64,000 nucleotides of DNA from Charina bottae (GCA_023362775.1 JALMGJ010000008.1:38242501-38306500), one strand, 5' to 3'. Positions 9,705-20,849 are shown, counted from the stretch's first letter. Program-made: numbers and translations. Notes: generated by a model from the letters alone, not told the origin.

Positions 9705-10920
9705 AGTCATTTATTTATTCATTCATTCATTCAATTTGTACAGCCGCCCATCTCAGGAAGTGACTCTGGATGGTGAACTATCTTAAAATAAATTAGAAAC
9801 AAATTCTCATAAGAGATACAAAAGTTAAAATTCACAGCACCTGAGGAAGATATCACTATTAATGGTTGTTAACGCAACTAGGAGATGGGACCCTTCACAC
9901 CCTCGGGGCCCCAGGCACAGGGAACAGAACCAGGTCTTTAGGGCCTTGTGAAAGGCCAGCAGGGTCTGGGCCATCCTAATCTCTGGAGGGAGAATATTGC
10001 ACAGGGCAGGCGCTACGGCAGAAAAGACACACCTCCTGGGCCCCGACAGCCGGCATTCCCTGGCCGAGGGGACCTGGAGCACACCATCCTGCCGGACCAG
10101 GTTGGACAGATAGAAAGAGCTGGAAAAAGACAGTCGCTCAGGTAGCCTGGCCCCAAGCCATGAAAGGCTTTAAAGGTGACAACCAGCACCTTGAATTCCA
10201 CCCGGAAGCAAACTGGCAACCAACGGAGCTCATGGAACGGTGGTGTTACATGAGCTGAGTAACCAACACCATTTACTACCCGTGCAGCTGCATTTTGCAC
10301 CAGTTGAAGCTTCCAAATGCTCTTTAAGGGCAGCCCCGTGTAGAGTGCATTGCAGTAATCCAGATGGGAGGTCACAAGGGCATGAGTGAGTGAGCAGGGC
10401 CTCCCGGTCCAGCAATGGGCTCAATTGGCGCACCACCCGAAGGTGTGCAAAAGCCCTCCTAGCCGTGGCTGCCACCTGCTCTTCTAGCAGGAGCCATGAA
10501 TCCAAGGGAACCCCCAGAATGCTCACTGGGTCCATCTGAGGCAGTGACACCCCCATCCACAACCAAAGATGGAAAATCCCTTTGGATGGAAGGTTCAAAC
10601 ACCCAAAGCCACTCAGTGTTGCTTAGGTTGCGCCGAAGCCTGTTGTGCCCCATCCTGGCCCCCACACCCTCCAGGCACTGGGATAGGATGTCCACGGCAT
10701 CACTCAGGCAGCCTGGGGTAGAGATGTAAATCTGGGTATCATCCGCACACTGCTGATACCTTACCCCAAACCGATGGATCACCTCACCCGGCAGCCTCAT
10801 GTAAATGTTAAACAGGAGGGGAGAGAGGACCAAGCCCTGCAGCACCCCACAAAGTAGGGGCTGTGGGCTGGACCTCTCCCCTCCTATCAACACCAACTGG
10901 AACAAATTACCCACCACATT
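9705..10920 (-). mobile_element. L2/CR1-clade LINE, 3' third of ORF2 plus 3' end, decayed
   Basis: Minus-strand frames spell, in order, the palm and C-terminal parts of a LINE reverse transcriptase, broken by frameshifts. SPLLFNIYMRLPGEV and CADDTQIY (the YADD position, with Cys for Tyr) lie at about 10920-10700. [21 protein letters not shown] block then [11 protein letters not shown] and [16 protein letters not shown] lie at about 10370-10190. APALCNILPPEIR lies at about 10030-9980. These are hallmarks of L2/CR1-like elements. The element ends at 9718-9735 in an ATTC-type (TGAA on the sense strand) microsatellite tail, typical of this clade. It is truncated at the 5' end and long dead. Confidence 0.88.
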
Positions 10921-11298
10921 TCAAGCTGGTATGTTGGGCATACCCAGTTTATGCAGACACATAGATGTCCATTAGAAGTGACAGTGACATTACACTCATG
11001 ATGACATTACTTCCCCCCACAGATGCCCATAGGTGAACATCACTCTCTTTTTACTTCAACTTTTACTATATTTATGTCCTGCCCCAGCCCTGTATTAAGA
11101 AGTGCCATTTTCATTCTCGGTGCCCCATAAGCTCAGTCCTGCCATGCTGCAAACAAGAAAATGATGGTAATGCTTTTCTTTTAAAAACTGATCTGAAGAC
11201 GCACTGACAGCTGGAACTGAGGACCTTGGTTATTTCACTAAAGGTGGGTGTGCGGAACAAGAGGGGGGAAAATGATAAAACAAGGACAGGAAAAAACC
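10921..11298. other. No gene recognised
   Basis: Unremarkable sequence between a LINE fragment and a microsatellite. Confidence 0.4.
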
Positions 11299-11458
11299 TT
11301 CCTTCCTTCCTTCCTTCCTTCCTTCCTTCCTTCCTTCCTTCCTTCCTTCCTTCCTTCCTTCCTTCCCTTCCCTTCCCTTCCCTTCCCTTCCCTTCCCTTC
11401 CCTTCCCTTCCCTTCCCTTCCCTTCCCTTCCCTTCCCTTCCCTTCCCTTCCCTTCCCA
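11299..11458 (+). repeat. CCTT then CCCTT compound microsatellite
   Basis: About 68 bp of a (CCTT) tetranucleotide array switches abruptly at about 11366 to about 92 bp of a (CCCTT) pentanucleotide array. This is a pure pyrimidine tract on the plus strand. The open frames through it on both strands (Leu-Pro-Ser and Lys-Glu-Gly repeats) are artefacts. Confidence 0.97.
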
Positions 11459-12769
11459 GAAACACTGTAAATCTAAAAGATCACCAGGGAAAAGAAATGC
11501 ATTTTCAGATGTTTTCTTCCTGCAAAATGCATCATAGGCAGAGTTTTTATGGAAGGTGATCTACTAAATTAAAGAATGAGAATTTTCTTGACACCTAGTC
11601 CTAAAGAAATATGCATAGGCTAACTCTGTAAATTTCATGAATATGTCAAATAGTAAAATTATATACTGTAAATTACCAAAGATTCATTTAATGTTAAACA
11701 GTAACATAAATTTAAGTTTAATAAGAAAGTAAGCATTACAGATATTAGAAATTTAACCCAAATCCTTCTTGCATGGGTTCTGAAAGATGTACATGGGAGG
11801 GAGGGAGAAATCCATCAGGAAAAACACTTTGAGAGGATTATACCTGCCAGTAGAGCCCCCTTTCTCTGCAGAAAATGCCTTGTCTAACTAGGCCTAAAGC
11901 GCAGTCATCCAGTGCTGACAGTATGGTGTTAGATCGAGTATGGCTGCTAGATCTGGTCTGCAAAGTCCCAAAGGCCACAAATTGGTAGCAAATAGATGCA
12001 TAAAATTCTAGCTTTATTGTCCTCAAGCAAGAGCATCCAGGGCTTGCAGCCTATATGTGGTAACCATATGATGGTCAAAATATATAAGAAACTTCTTAAA
12101 ATCCTCACAAAACATGGCTATTGCTACTGTTACCTGCATATACAGATCAAGTCAGCATGATACACTAACTATAATTAAGCCACTCACCCACCAGAGTATA
12201 ATCTCCTCTTTTATTGCTGGCATTCGAATAATCTATGTACTGGTTACCACTCTCTGTGGTTTGTTTTTTTTTTATGTATAAGTTATTTTTAAAAATCTGC
12301 ACTCTCTCAATAAGGCTGTTTTCCTGGAGGACTAATGCTTGCTAAACCACAATTTAGCCATCTTTTCTCTTCACAGGCGCCCTTCAGCTATGTTGAACTA
12401 CCTAAAGGATGAGGTAGGCATTAATCCAGATGGTATGCAGAAATTAAGCTTAGCACAAGCCATAATGATTAAGGCCAGAAGCGTCCACTGAATCCAGATA
12501 TGACTAAATTGTCACATCAGAGTGCAAACTCCACCCTTTACTTACATGTGTGTCACATCATGGCTCATGTACAAGAGAAACAGAGTTTGCCTTGTGACAT
12601 ACTTCATCTTTTGTCCCCTCTTGACTCCTGTGCCCATGATTAAGGCGTTTTTCATTAACCATCGTATGACCCACATTCGGACAACACAGTCAGGCAAGAA
12701 TATGACTCACTGCACTGTATGAATGGAATCAGAGTACTGATGTTCCCCATATACAAACAGAAAATCATC
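11459..12769. other. No gene recognised
   Basis: AT-rich sequence. A GCACACCATGG-like old repeat remnant may lie near 12340-12430. I see no coding signal. Confidence 0.4.
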
Positions 12770-12777
12770 CTTTAGAT

Positions 12778-12946
12778 CAGGGCCCCCCAATCTGTGGGCC
12801 GCGGCCTGTTATGAAGTGGGCCACACAGCAGGTGAGCGGTGGTGGTCCGCGCAATTGGCTCCCGCCTGCAAACCCCGCCCCCCCGGTCCGTGGAAAAATT
12901 GTCTTCCACGACCGGTCCCTGGTGCCAAAAAGGTTGGGGACCCCTG
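12778..12946. mobile_element. Short hAT-type MITE (169 bp)
   Basis: Starts CAGGGCCCCCCAATCTG and ends GGTTGGGGACCCCTG, which are inverted repeats of each other. It is flanked by the perfect octamer CTTTAGAT (12770-12777 and 12947-12954). Inside is the GCGCAATTGGCTCCCGCC/GCAAACCCCGCC module also seen in the larger hAT element at 3528. Confidence 0.92.
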
Positions 12947-12954
12947 CTTTAGAT

Positions 12955-13650
12955 AATTAAGACAGTGTTGCAGAATTTTACACCATAGATCAGTCCCCAG
13001 ATTTACTTTCACTGTCTTTCTGTAAGTGACCTTTACGGGCAGCTCAGCTATTGGGGGGGGGGGGGGAGGAAAAAAAAAAAAAGCAAAAGTGAGAATTCAG
13101 AGTTGGTCCTCCTGATCCTACAGACTACTCTGAATTTTGATGGGGTAACAAACAAACGTTACTGGAGTTTTAAAGTATTTTGCCTGTATATAAACATGAT
13201 TATTCATCATCCAGTTATGGAGTACTAAAATTTATGCTGCTGCTCATATTATGTTTGCATATACTTGACAGCTTGATAAAGTTACTTTTTTTTTTCCTCC
13301 CTGCTTGCTAGTTCAGCAAATCTTTATTATGCATGCCAGGCCTATGAGTAATATGACTATTTTGCTCCTTCTGCTAATCTTTCATTAAGTCTTATTCTTT
13401 CTATATACAGTATATCAAAATGTTTCCAGCTTTTTTTATTTGTTATACATATGGTAGCAGATATTTATTCATTTTAATAAAAACCTCCTAGGATACACAA
13501 TCCATTTCTCTCAATGCCATGACTGCATTGTAGGTCTTCCACAATTCGAGATTAGTTCATTATTATGATGGCATTCTTTAGGATTACATAATATGAAAAA
13601 ATTTTGACATTCAAGACTTTATCTCTGTTATTGTACATTGCAATTTATTT
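12955..13650. other. No gene; G/A homopolymer run
   Basis: A run of about 13 G followed by GGA and 12 A lies at about 13052-13083. The rest is AT-rich with no recognisable feature. Confidence 0.45.
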
Positions 13651-13835
13651 ATTTATTTAATTTTTATCTCTTTATTATTTTTATAAATAACTCAAGGCGG
13701 CGAACATATCTAATACTCCTTCCTCCTCCTATTTTCCCCACAACAACCACCCTGTGAGGTGAGTTGGGCTGAGAGCACGCAACTGGCCCAAGGTCACCCA
13801 GCCAGCTTTCATGCCTAAGGTGGGACTAGAACTCA
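13651..13835 (-). repeat. Sauria-type tRNA SINE, head truncated
   Basis: The minus-strand SINE tail (TTATTTATAAAAATAATAAA) is preceded by the CTCAAGGCGGCGAACAT-type body and TGGGCCAGTTG region. The similarity stops in the B-box region at about 13835, so the tRNA 5' part is lost. Confidence 0.88.
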
Positions 13836-13983
13836 ATGTCATTCTGATTCCATAATTTTCCTAGTGACTGAAGAAACTGTAGCTTCTGAAAGCTAGAGTT
13901 ACAAGATCTCAGATGCAAACATCCAGACAATCACTATTAAGATACCATTAGACATTGATCCTGTTGGGTACAAACTTTTAATA

Positions 13984-14690
13984 ATGCTGCTACTACATGT
14001 TGGAAGTATGGAAATGATCCCAAAGTTACATATCAAAAACAATAGGGTTTGTTTTTTTCCAGTGATTTCACTAGCACCAGACTATAATGTTAGAATTGAC
14101 AGTGAAGATATCAAAATGGGGTATAGCTTCTGCCTTTTAGGATCAACCATCAAAAGCAGTCAAGAAATATGCCACAGACAAGCATTTGATAAAGCAATCA
14201 TGAAGGCCTTGGAAAAGATATTCACGTGCCATCATGTGTCTATACCTACAAAGATCAGAATTGTGCAAGCCATGGTATTCCATGTGACACTCTATGGAAG
14301 TGAAAGTTAAACTTTGAAGAAGCAGGATAGTAAGAGTATTGATGCTTTTGAACTTTGGTGTTGGAGAAGACTCCTGAGAATACCATGGACACCCAAGAAA
14401 ACTAACAAATGAATCATCAAACAAATCAACTCAGAGTTCTCACTAGAGGTACAAATGACCAGACTCAAATTATCCTACTTTGGACACATTATGTGAAGAC
14501 CTAACTCTTTAGAGAAGGCTCAAATGCTGGAAAAGGTGGAAGGAAAGAGAAGAAGAGAATGACCAGCAGTAAGATGGATAGACAGTATAGATAAGTGAAC
14601 CATTGGAAGATCTAAAAGACCAGGTTAGGGATAGATCATCATGAAGATGATGGTCTACATAGTTGCTAAGAGTTGACATTTACTTGATGG
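13984..14690 (+). pseudogene. RTE/Bov-B-like ORF2 relic
   Basis: The frame to 14310 has LGSTIKSSQEICHRQAFDKA, then IPTKIRIVQAMVFHVTLYGSES. This matches the thumb/post-RT segment of RTE elements (FLGS..., PTKVRLVKAMVFPVVMYGCES). Downstream (14340-14690), other frames continue with the FELWCWRRLL-like and GHIM-like blocks, interrupted by stops and indels. It is far more decayed than the other Bov-B pieces in the window and represents an older insertion or a different RTE lineage. Confidence 0.75.
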
Positions 14691-14984
14691 CACATAATCA
14701 AACTGCAATGAATTTAGTCTAGTGTTAACCCTACCCGTTTCAATGCTCCCTGCTATACACAAGACTATTCAGTTTTGGGTTACCTGAAGGCTGTAGGTAT
14801 TCCCTGCCCTGATTATTTTTCCTTCATCCCTCACAGCCTCAGAAATCAGCTATGAGATTCTGGCAGGAAATTATGACAAATCCCAAGCTTTCAATCTCAA
14901 CTGGTTGCTAGAGACCCAGGAAAGCCAAAATTCAGAGCCCAGCAGAATCACTATTGGTATCTTGCTGGTATTTTCTACCACTTT

Positions 14985-15042
14985 ACTGAACTCCCTAGGG
15001 GGAGTTGGGCAGTGATAAATCCAATAAATAAATAAATAAACA
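14985..15042 (+). repeat. L2/CR1-type LINE 3' tail
   Basis: Reads ACTCCCTAGGGGGAGTTGGG then CAGTGATAAATCC and an (AATA) repeat, the 3' end form of L2/CR1-like LINEs. The same tail appears at 22139, 22320, 47765 and inside 58090-58158. Confidence 0.65.
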
Positions 15043-15779
15043 CGTTTTTGGTAAGAAGAGGAAGTGAAAATGTCCAGTTTGCATGAAGAAGTATTTCAGC
15101 TTCCAACCATCTGTATACGTATAAGAAATATCTTTCTATTTAAACAATGAAAGTTGAGACACAATTTCTGTTTCTCCACCTTCAGGCAACCTTCTCCAAC
15201 TTGGGGCTCACTAGATATGTACAGTACATACTGCCCTTCCAGGATTCTCAGCCATTGGCAATTCCACCTAATTATTCTGAAACGCATTAACTGCAACCTA
15301 CTATTATAAGACTGCACCAGCACAAAATAGTGATTTCATACATTTCATCTTATGGGAGATCAATTTAATGTGGACGATTGATTGAAAACAGCTTGTAGTT
15401 TTATTGGTCATTAAGTTATTGGGTTTTTTTATTGCATAAGATAGATGTCTTTAAAAGTTGACTAGAATTCTAGTATTATTCAATTAGACATGAATTGTGG
15501 CAGAGTCTCCAGCTGAGTGTTTGCATGTATTTTAAATTTAATGGCAGCTGCAGGACAAGCTGGCTCTGCAGGGTAGAAAGGAAGAACTGAGATTTTCTCA
15601 CCTCATCCCATCTTCCAACTAAAATTCTCCAGATGCAATGAGTTTTTCAATTGGAAAAACAGAAAGAGGGAGATTTAATATTATCCTCTTACAGTGTTAA
15701 TATGAAAACCCACTTCAGGTATATTTGGGAGGGGGGATACATTTGTTAGCTTCACATTTTAATGCAAAATTTTAAGTTG
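15043..15779. other. No gene recognised
   Basis: AT-rich, with no repeat termini or domains visible. Confidence 0.4.
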
Positions 15780-15790
15780 TATTTTCCAAA

Positions 15791-16017
15791 GGTAAAGGTT
15801 CCCCCCGCACAGTTGTGCAGTCGTGTCCGACTCTAAGGGCCGGTGCTCATCTCCGTTTGTTAGCCGAAGAGCCAGCGTTGTCCGAAGACGCTTCCACAGT
15901 CATGTGGCCGCATGACATGCGCGGAACGCTGTTACCTACCCACCGAAGTGGTACCTATTAATCTACTTGCATTTGCATGATTTCGAATTGCTTACCCGCT
16001 GAGCCACCACGCCCCTC
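15791..16017 (-). repeat. tRNA-derived SINE (second family), internally shortened
   Basis: The plus strand shows AAAGGTAAAGGTTCCCC, then GCCGAAGAGCCAGCG, TCATGTGGCCG, GTGGTACCTATTAATC and the complement of a tRNA A box (CGCTGAGCCACCACG) at the right end. So the SINE reads on the minus strand. It lacks the B-box part of the head. An 11-bp duplication TATTTTCCAAA flanks it (15780-15790 and 16018-16028). It is related to copies at 48128, 55234 and 62495. Confidence 0.88.
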
Positions 16018-16028
16018 TATTTTCCAAA

Positions 16029-16498
16029 CCTCAACATAAATTGAAACACAGATAAAACTCTGGGTTGATTTGTTCAATGATCCACTGGTTTGGCTGTCCA
16101 TGATACTCTCAGAAGTTTTCTCCAACATCAAAGTTCAAAAGTGACAATACTCTTTCTATTCTGCTTCTTCAGAGTCCAAAAGTGTATTTAAAAATGAGTT
16201 ATTGAGAGAAACTAAAAATGTCCATCCCTATTTTATTGCAAGTAGCCATGTTGGTCTACTAGAATAAACAAATCCAGTAGGTTAATAATGTTACAAGCAT
16301 CAGCAAAGTTGATGGTAGCAACTAGAGGATCTTGATTGATCTCAAAAAAAAAAGTGCTAAGCAAGACAAACCTGGTTACTTCTTGAGTACAGACCACTGG
16401 GAAACCCTGGGTTTGAAGGCCAAATTAGGAAGTTGAAAAACCATCCCAGAAGAAGGCTATAGCAAGCCATGTTGACACTGTTTCCCAAAAAGCATTAA
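16029..16498. other. No gene recognised
   Basis: Contains a fragment of an old repeat (AGTAGCCATGTTGGTCTACT at 16241) and nothing coding. Confidence 0.4.
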
Positions 16499-16752
16499 TT
16501 TACTGTCAGAACCCTGGCATGCCCCCAGGGTCCTGCCATTTCCCAAACACATCAAGCAGCAGAAAGGGATAACGAAATAGACAAAAGACACAAACGACTC
16601 AGGAAAGGAACTATTAACTACACCTCCTGGATAAGGGAAACAAAGAACTCAAAGGCTTGACTTCAACATGACACCAAGAGGACCAGAGGGAAGCCTGAAG
16701 CGGACCAAAGGGAAAACCACAGCAGGGAGGGGTGGATGCTCCGGCGGGAGGG

Positions 16753-16823
16753 TATAAAAACCCAAGCCAGGAAACAGGGAACCATCCGTACCTTTGCAAG
16801 GCTTACTCATGTAAAGCAATAAA
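16753..16823 (+). promoter_or_regulatory. TATA box and polyadenylation signal of the solo LTR
   Basis: TATAAAAA at 16753-16760 and AATAAA at 16818-16823 define a plausible short R region. Neither is known to be active. Confidence 0.6.
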
Positions 16824-16840
16824 TTGTTTACTCTCTAATA

Positions 16841-17125
16841 CAGGGCTTTCCAAAGTGCCGCCGCTGGCAACACACCGAGCGGCGGCAGCGACACACGCGC
16901 GTGGTGGCGCGGGGGGGCGCGCGGTAGTGCGCACGCACGGCGGCGCGGGGGGGCGTGCGGCGGAGCGCGCGCACGGTGGCGGCGCGGGAGGGGCGTGCGG
17001 CGGCGCGCACTTGCGTGGCGGCTGCCGTGCACGCGCGCGCCGCCGCTTCCGGGTGGTGTGGCGACACACCACGCTGTGTGTGGCGACACACTTTTGTGTC
17101 GCGACACACAGTTTGGAAAGCTCTG
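16841..17125. mobile_element. hAT MITE, CTTTCCAAA family, CpG-rich interior
   Basis: Ends are CAGGGCTTTCCAAA and TTTGGAAAGCTCTG, with the perfect octamer CTCTAATA on both sides (16833-16840 and 17126-17133). The interior is a run of GGCGGCGCGGG- and GCGCGC-type repeats with GTGTCGCGACACAC near the right end. The long Ala/Arg-rich frames here (both strands) come from this composition and are not genes. Confidence 0.93.
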
Positions 17126-17193
17126 CTCTAATACCTGAGCTGAAGTCATTATTTGGGAGAAACGTTTGCTTCTGAGAAGCGACTTACATTTAC

Positions 17194-17790
17194 TTACTTA
17201 CTCGCCAGATTTGAGCTTGACTTGAGGGAAATGTTACTTTTCAAGGTTCCAGGAAAAAGTGAAAAATCTGATCACATTTCAAACTAGAAAGCAATTTATT
17301 CCAGAGATATAACCACATTACCCTTTTCTTTTCTTGGTGAAAGAGGGGTGGGGGTGGGAAGAATCTTCTGCACAAGCTAACCAATTTTATTATCACCTAA
17401 ACTTTTGTGAAAGTTCTACAAAAACCTATTATCACACAAATGACATGCTACAAAAACCTTTATTCATTTTTATTGCAATGCAGTAATTCTCTTATGCACT
17501 TCTAAAAAGTTCCTAGATTGTTCTAAGCTCCCAAGAATGTGCATATAAAATGTGGTTGTTGAAGGAAAATATTTTCTAAATACTGTTTTAGATTTTTAAA
17601 ATGTGGCAGGTTTTTTAGAAAGGAGCTTGCAAATTAATAAGACTTAAGTTTTCCCATGTATATTTATTTCAAATTAACATACATCTGAAGGAGACATAGG
17701 TTGGAAACTGATGGACAAATTTCAAAAATAATGACTTTCACTGGATAGGTAAAATCTCAAGTTAGAAAAACGGTAGTTTTATAAGTGAGG
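17194..17790. other. No gene recognised
   Basis: AT-rich, no repeat ends visible. Confidence 0.4.
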
Positions 17791-17798
17791 ACCTAGGG

Positions 17799-18129
17799 CA
17801 GAGCTTTCCAAACTTTTCTTGTTGGTGACACACATTTTAGACATGCATCATTTTGCAACACACTCTTACAGCAGGGCACAAGGCAGGCACTAGGACCTGC
17901 GCGGAATCACAGCAGGTTTGGAGGCAGCAGGGCACAAGGCAGGCACTAGGACCTGCGCGGAAACACAGCAGTTTTGGAGGCAGCAAGGCACAAGGCAGGC
18001 ACTAGGACCTGTGTGGAATCCTGGCAGGGCTTGGAGGCGGCGGCAGCCACGACACACCCAGACACTGCAACCGACACACTAATGTGTCCCGACACTAATG
18101 TGTCCCGACACAGAGTTTGGAAAGCTCTG
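17799..18129. mobile_element. hAT MITE, CTTTCCAAA family
   Basis: Starts CAGAGCTTTCCAAACTTTTC and ends AGTTTGGAAAGCTCTG. The perfect octamer ACCTAGGG flanks it (17791-17798 and 18130-18137). The interior holds two near-identical tandem units of about 60 bp (GGGCACAAGGCAGGCACTAG then GACCTGCGCGGAA...) plus a shorter third one, and ends with GTGTCCCGACAC repeats. Confidence 0.94.
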
Positions 18130-18294
18130 ACCTAGGGTCATGTATAATATATTATCACAGCATTAATTTTTTTTCTAGAAAGAGATGCAACACTTTTTAA
18201 TTTTGGAGGGTTTTATCTGAGTAAAACACATCCCATATTAAAATGATTAATTAAAAACATGTGACCTTCATATTTTAAAGTAAGTATTATAGAA

Positions 18295-18536
18295 AGAGAG
18301 AGAGCCAATTTGGTGTAGTGATTAAGGCATCAGGATAGAAACTAGGAGACCATGAGTTCTAGTCCCGCCTTAGGCACAAAGCCAGCTGGGTGACCTTGGG
18401 CCAGTCACTCTCTCAGCCCTAGGAAGCAGGCAATGGCAAACTACTTCCAAAAAGCCTTGCCAAGAAAACTGCAGGGGCTAGTCCAGGCAGTTGCCAGGAG
18501 TCAAAAATTGACTTGAAGGCATACATACAAAAAAAA
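18295..18536 (+). repeat. tRNA-derived SINE with a body unlike the Sauria tail
   Basis: The head is GAGCCAATTTGGTGTAGTG (A-box region) followed by GAGTTCTAGTCCC (B box), as in Sauria SINEs. The body then reads CAATGGCAAACTACTTCC and AAAACTGCAGGGGCTAG and ends in an A-rich tail. ATTATAGAA flanks it on both sides (18286-18294 and 18537-18545). The same family lies on the minus strand at 19396. Confidence 0.85.
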
Positions 18537-18545
18537 ATTATAGAA

Positions 18546-19395
18546 GGAAGCCTCTTATTTAAGTTTGGAGTAGATTTTTATCATGTAATACAAGAGTCTT
18601 TCAATAAAAACTAGGTGGGTCAGAAAATAGACTCTTATTTCTACACATTAATGTACAAGATTGTTCCTAAATTCATACTTAAAATACACAAGCTAGGCAG
18701 CTAGTAAGACTTCTCCTCCGATAAGAGCGTGTACCATTATAGTTAAAAAGCAATTTGAGCCATACTGTCCATTTAAAACAAAATCTGATATCTGTAATTG
18801 AGCAACTTTAATATCAGGGCCACCAAAAATGAATTAAAAGTCTGTACAAAATTGTGAGCACTACAGAATGCTTCATCAGGCAAGATGTTACTAACAGCCA
18901 TGGAAATCCAAAAGTATAATCAAGTATCTTAGCCATGAAACCTGCTGTTCAAGACCTTTCCTATGATGGACATTGCAAACTTAATACAGTAGTTAAGGAT
19001 AGGTGTTATCAGAGTCAGGTTTAATTTTTGGACTTTCTTGCTTCCTCCTTCTCCTCTGATTTTTATAATATATTATTATAAACATCACATAGAGGAAGTT
19101 TGTGTGGCTGACCATCCACTTTATGAGATGCTGCCTGATTCACACACAACTTTGTGAAGATAATTTTTAATACTGTCTTTTGAAGGTGAGAGATGCGTAT
19201 GCATAGACTATAGGCATCTAAATCAGAATGTTCACTCTGGCATGGTGAACATAGGCTCATGGCGTAGCATAGCAAAATTTATTCTGTTGTAAAAACATAG
19301 GCAAATCTGACTACTGCTTGAGAAATGCAGAAGCTGCTACTCAATCACACAGGTAAATCTTTGGACTCTGTGACACTAAGAAAAACTTATGAAAA
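18546..19395. other. No gene recognised
   Basis: AT-rich, no recognisable repeat. Confidence 0.4.
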
Positions 19396-19655
19396 GCTGG
19401 AAAACTCATTCCATACACACACGCACACACACTCTCCTTCAAGTCAGCGTTGACTCCTGGGAACTGCCTGGACAAGTCCCTGAAGTTTTCTTGACAAGAT
19501 TTTAGAAGTGGTTTGCCATTGCCTCCTTCCTAGGCTGTGTGTGTGTGACTGGCCCAAGGTCACCCAGCTGGCTTTGTGCCTAACATGGGACTAGAACTCC
19601 CGGTTTCCCAGTTTCTAGCCTGGTTCCTTAACCACTACACCAGACTGGCTCTCCC
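19396..19655 (-). repeat. tRNA-derived SINE, same family as 18295
   Basis: On the minus strand it has the head GAGCCAGTCTGGTGTAGTGG, a B-box-like GAGTTCTAGTCCC, the body with GGCAATGGCAAACCACTTCT, and a terminal GTGT repeat (CA run at 19411-19432). Confidence 0.85.
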
Positions 19656-20056
19656 CTCCATATCTAGCTACTGCTTTTTCAGTCTTGTCACCTAATAGAT
19701 AGATTTAATACACTCCTTGCAAAAGTAATCCCAGACTGCCTTCTAGCCAAATCAAATTTCTGAAAATGTTATTAGATTAGCATTTGATTCATGTTGCAAA
19801 GAGTACAGAAATTACGTGCATAAAGTACCAACTTGTTTAATAAAATATTTACCTAAGTTAATTTTCTCCTTATATTATTCTTGTAAGATTATTTTTCTGC
19901 TAAATGATTGGTAGTTGGGGAATCTGCCAGTAAAAGCCTGGGGAGGGGACAAGAGAATGGTGGGAGCTTGAAAATTATAAACAAAATGGTCTTGTTTTAT
20001 CACTATTTCCATCTATATACCCATCTTTCTGATTATACAAGATTGGACATGTGTCT
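19656..20056. other. No gene recognised
   Basis: No visible repeat ends or domains. Confidence 0.4.
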
Positions 20057-20064
20057 CTATATGT

Positions 20065-20259
20065 CATAGCTTTCCAAACTGTGTGTCACGACACTTTAGT
20101 GTGTCACAACAAAACCCAGAAGTGGTTTTTGCCATCAGCGCTTCTGGGTTTTAGCGGAAAACACAAGGCTGCAGCCGCTGCCGCTGCGCGCATCCCCACA
20201 CCACCACCATGCACGCCGCCGTTGGTGTGTCACCAACGGCGGGAGTTTGGAAAGCACTG
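20065..20259. mobile_element. hAT MITE, CTTTCCAAA family, short form
   Basis: Begins CATAGCTTTCCAAACTGTGT and ends GGAGTTTGGAAAGCACTG, with the perfect octamer CTATATGT at 20057-20064 and 20260-20267. The interior has GTGTGTCACGACAC next to the left end and an imperfect palindrome (AACCCAGAAGTGG.../...GCGCTTCTGGGTTTT). Confidence 0.92.
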
Positions 20260-20609
20260 CTATATGTGTTTCTGACTATACATACACAAGATTGAATAAG
20301 TATGTGTGTACATAGTGGAAGACAGGGGTTGGAGAAAATAAGGTCGAGACCAACTTGTGTGAGCTAGGATCAAAAGCTGTTATTACAGATGTGTGTGTCA
20401 CCATACTAAGCGTGTGTAAGAAACTTCGCAACAGTTCGTTACTTTGCAAGATAGTTTCTAAATCAGAGCTACTTGCTTGCATGTAATAGAAGGAACATGC
20501 TTGGAATAAAACTGGGCTTTGGTTGAGTTTGTGACAGATTAGCAAAATATGCCAAAACTGACTAGATGCTACTATAAGTAGGAGCACTATGACTAAGTGT
20601 CTCATTATT

Positions 20610-20830
20610 TATTATGGTCATCAGTGATATTGTGCAAAAATCGATGCCTGAAGTAGGCTTCAATTTTGATGGCCTCCGTTTAGGCTCGATTGCTTATGCC
20701 AATGACCTAGCTGAACATTCATCCAGATTTCAAGAAAAATTAGATATTTTTGGTGAGGTGCTTCACTCAGCCAGAATGTCCCTAAGTCCCAAGAAGTCTG
20801 TTGGCCCACCCTCTGGTGGCAATTATTCCT
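20610..20830 (+). pseudogene. Non-LTR reverse-transcriptase palm fragment, R2-like
   Basis: The frame reads LRLGSIAYANDLAEHSSRF, then ARMSLSPKKS. The YANDL segment corresponds to the catalytic (F/Y)ADDL of a reverse transcriptase with the first Asp changed to Asn. The following 'LNPKKS' block matches the spacing seen in R2-like site-specific LINEs. Nothing of the remaining RT or endonuclease is recognisable nearby. Clade assignment is uncertain. Confidence 0.55.
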
Positions 20831-20849
20831 ACGGGACCATCACATAGCG

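Larger units (their letters stand above)
16504..17188 (+). mobile_element. Solo LTR with a nested hAT MITE
   Basis: Begins TGTCAGAACC and ends GCGACTTACA. It is flanked by a perfect 5-bp duplication TTTAC (16499-16503 and 17189-17193). A TATA box lies at 16753-16760 (TATAAAAA) and an AATAAA signal at 16818-16823, in the order and spacing of U3-R. A 285-bp hAT MITE plus its 8-bp duplication interrupts the LTR after the AATAAA. Without it the LTR is about 392 bp. The TGTCAG...TTACA ends match those of the Ty3/gypsy element at 36929, suggesting a related family. No internal region remains. Confidence 0.88.

Noticed and set aside
11226..11559. Open frames through the CCTT/CCCTT array
   Set aside because: Microsatellite translation; no sequence outside the repeat supports a gene.
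16803..17175. Four overlapping Ala/Arg-rich frames up to 147 codons
   Set aside because: They lie within the CGG-rich core of a hAT MITE bounded by an 8-bp duplication.
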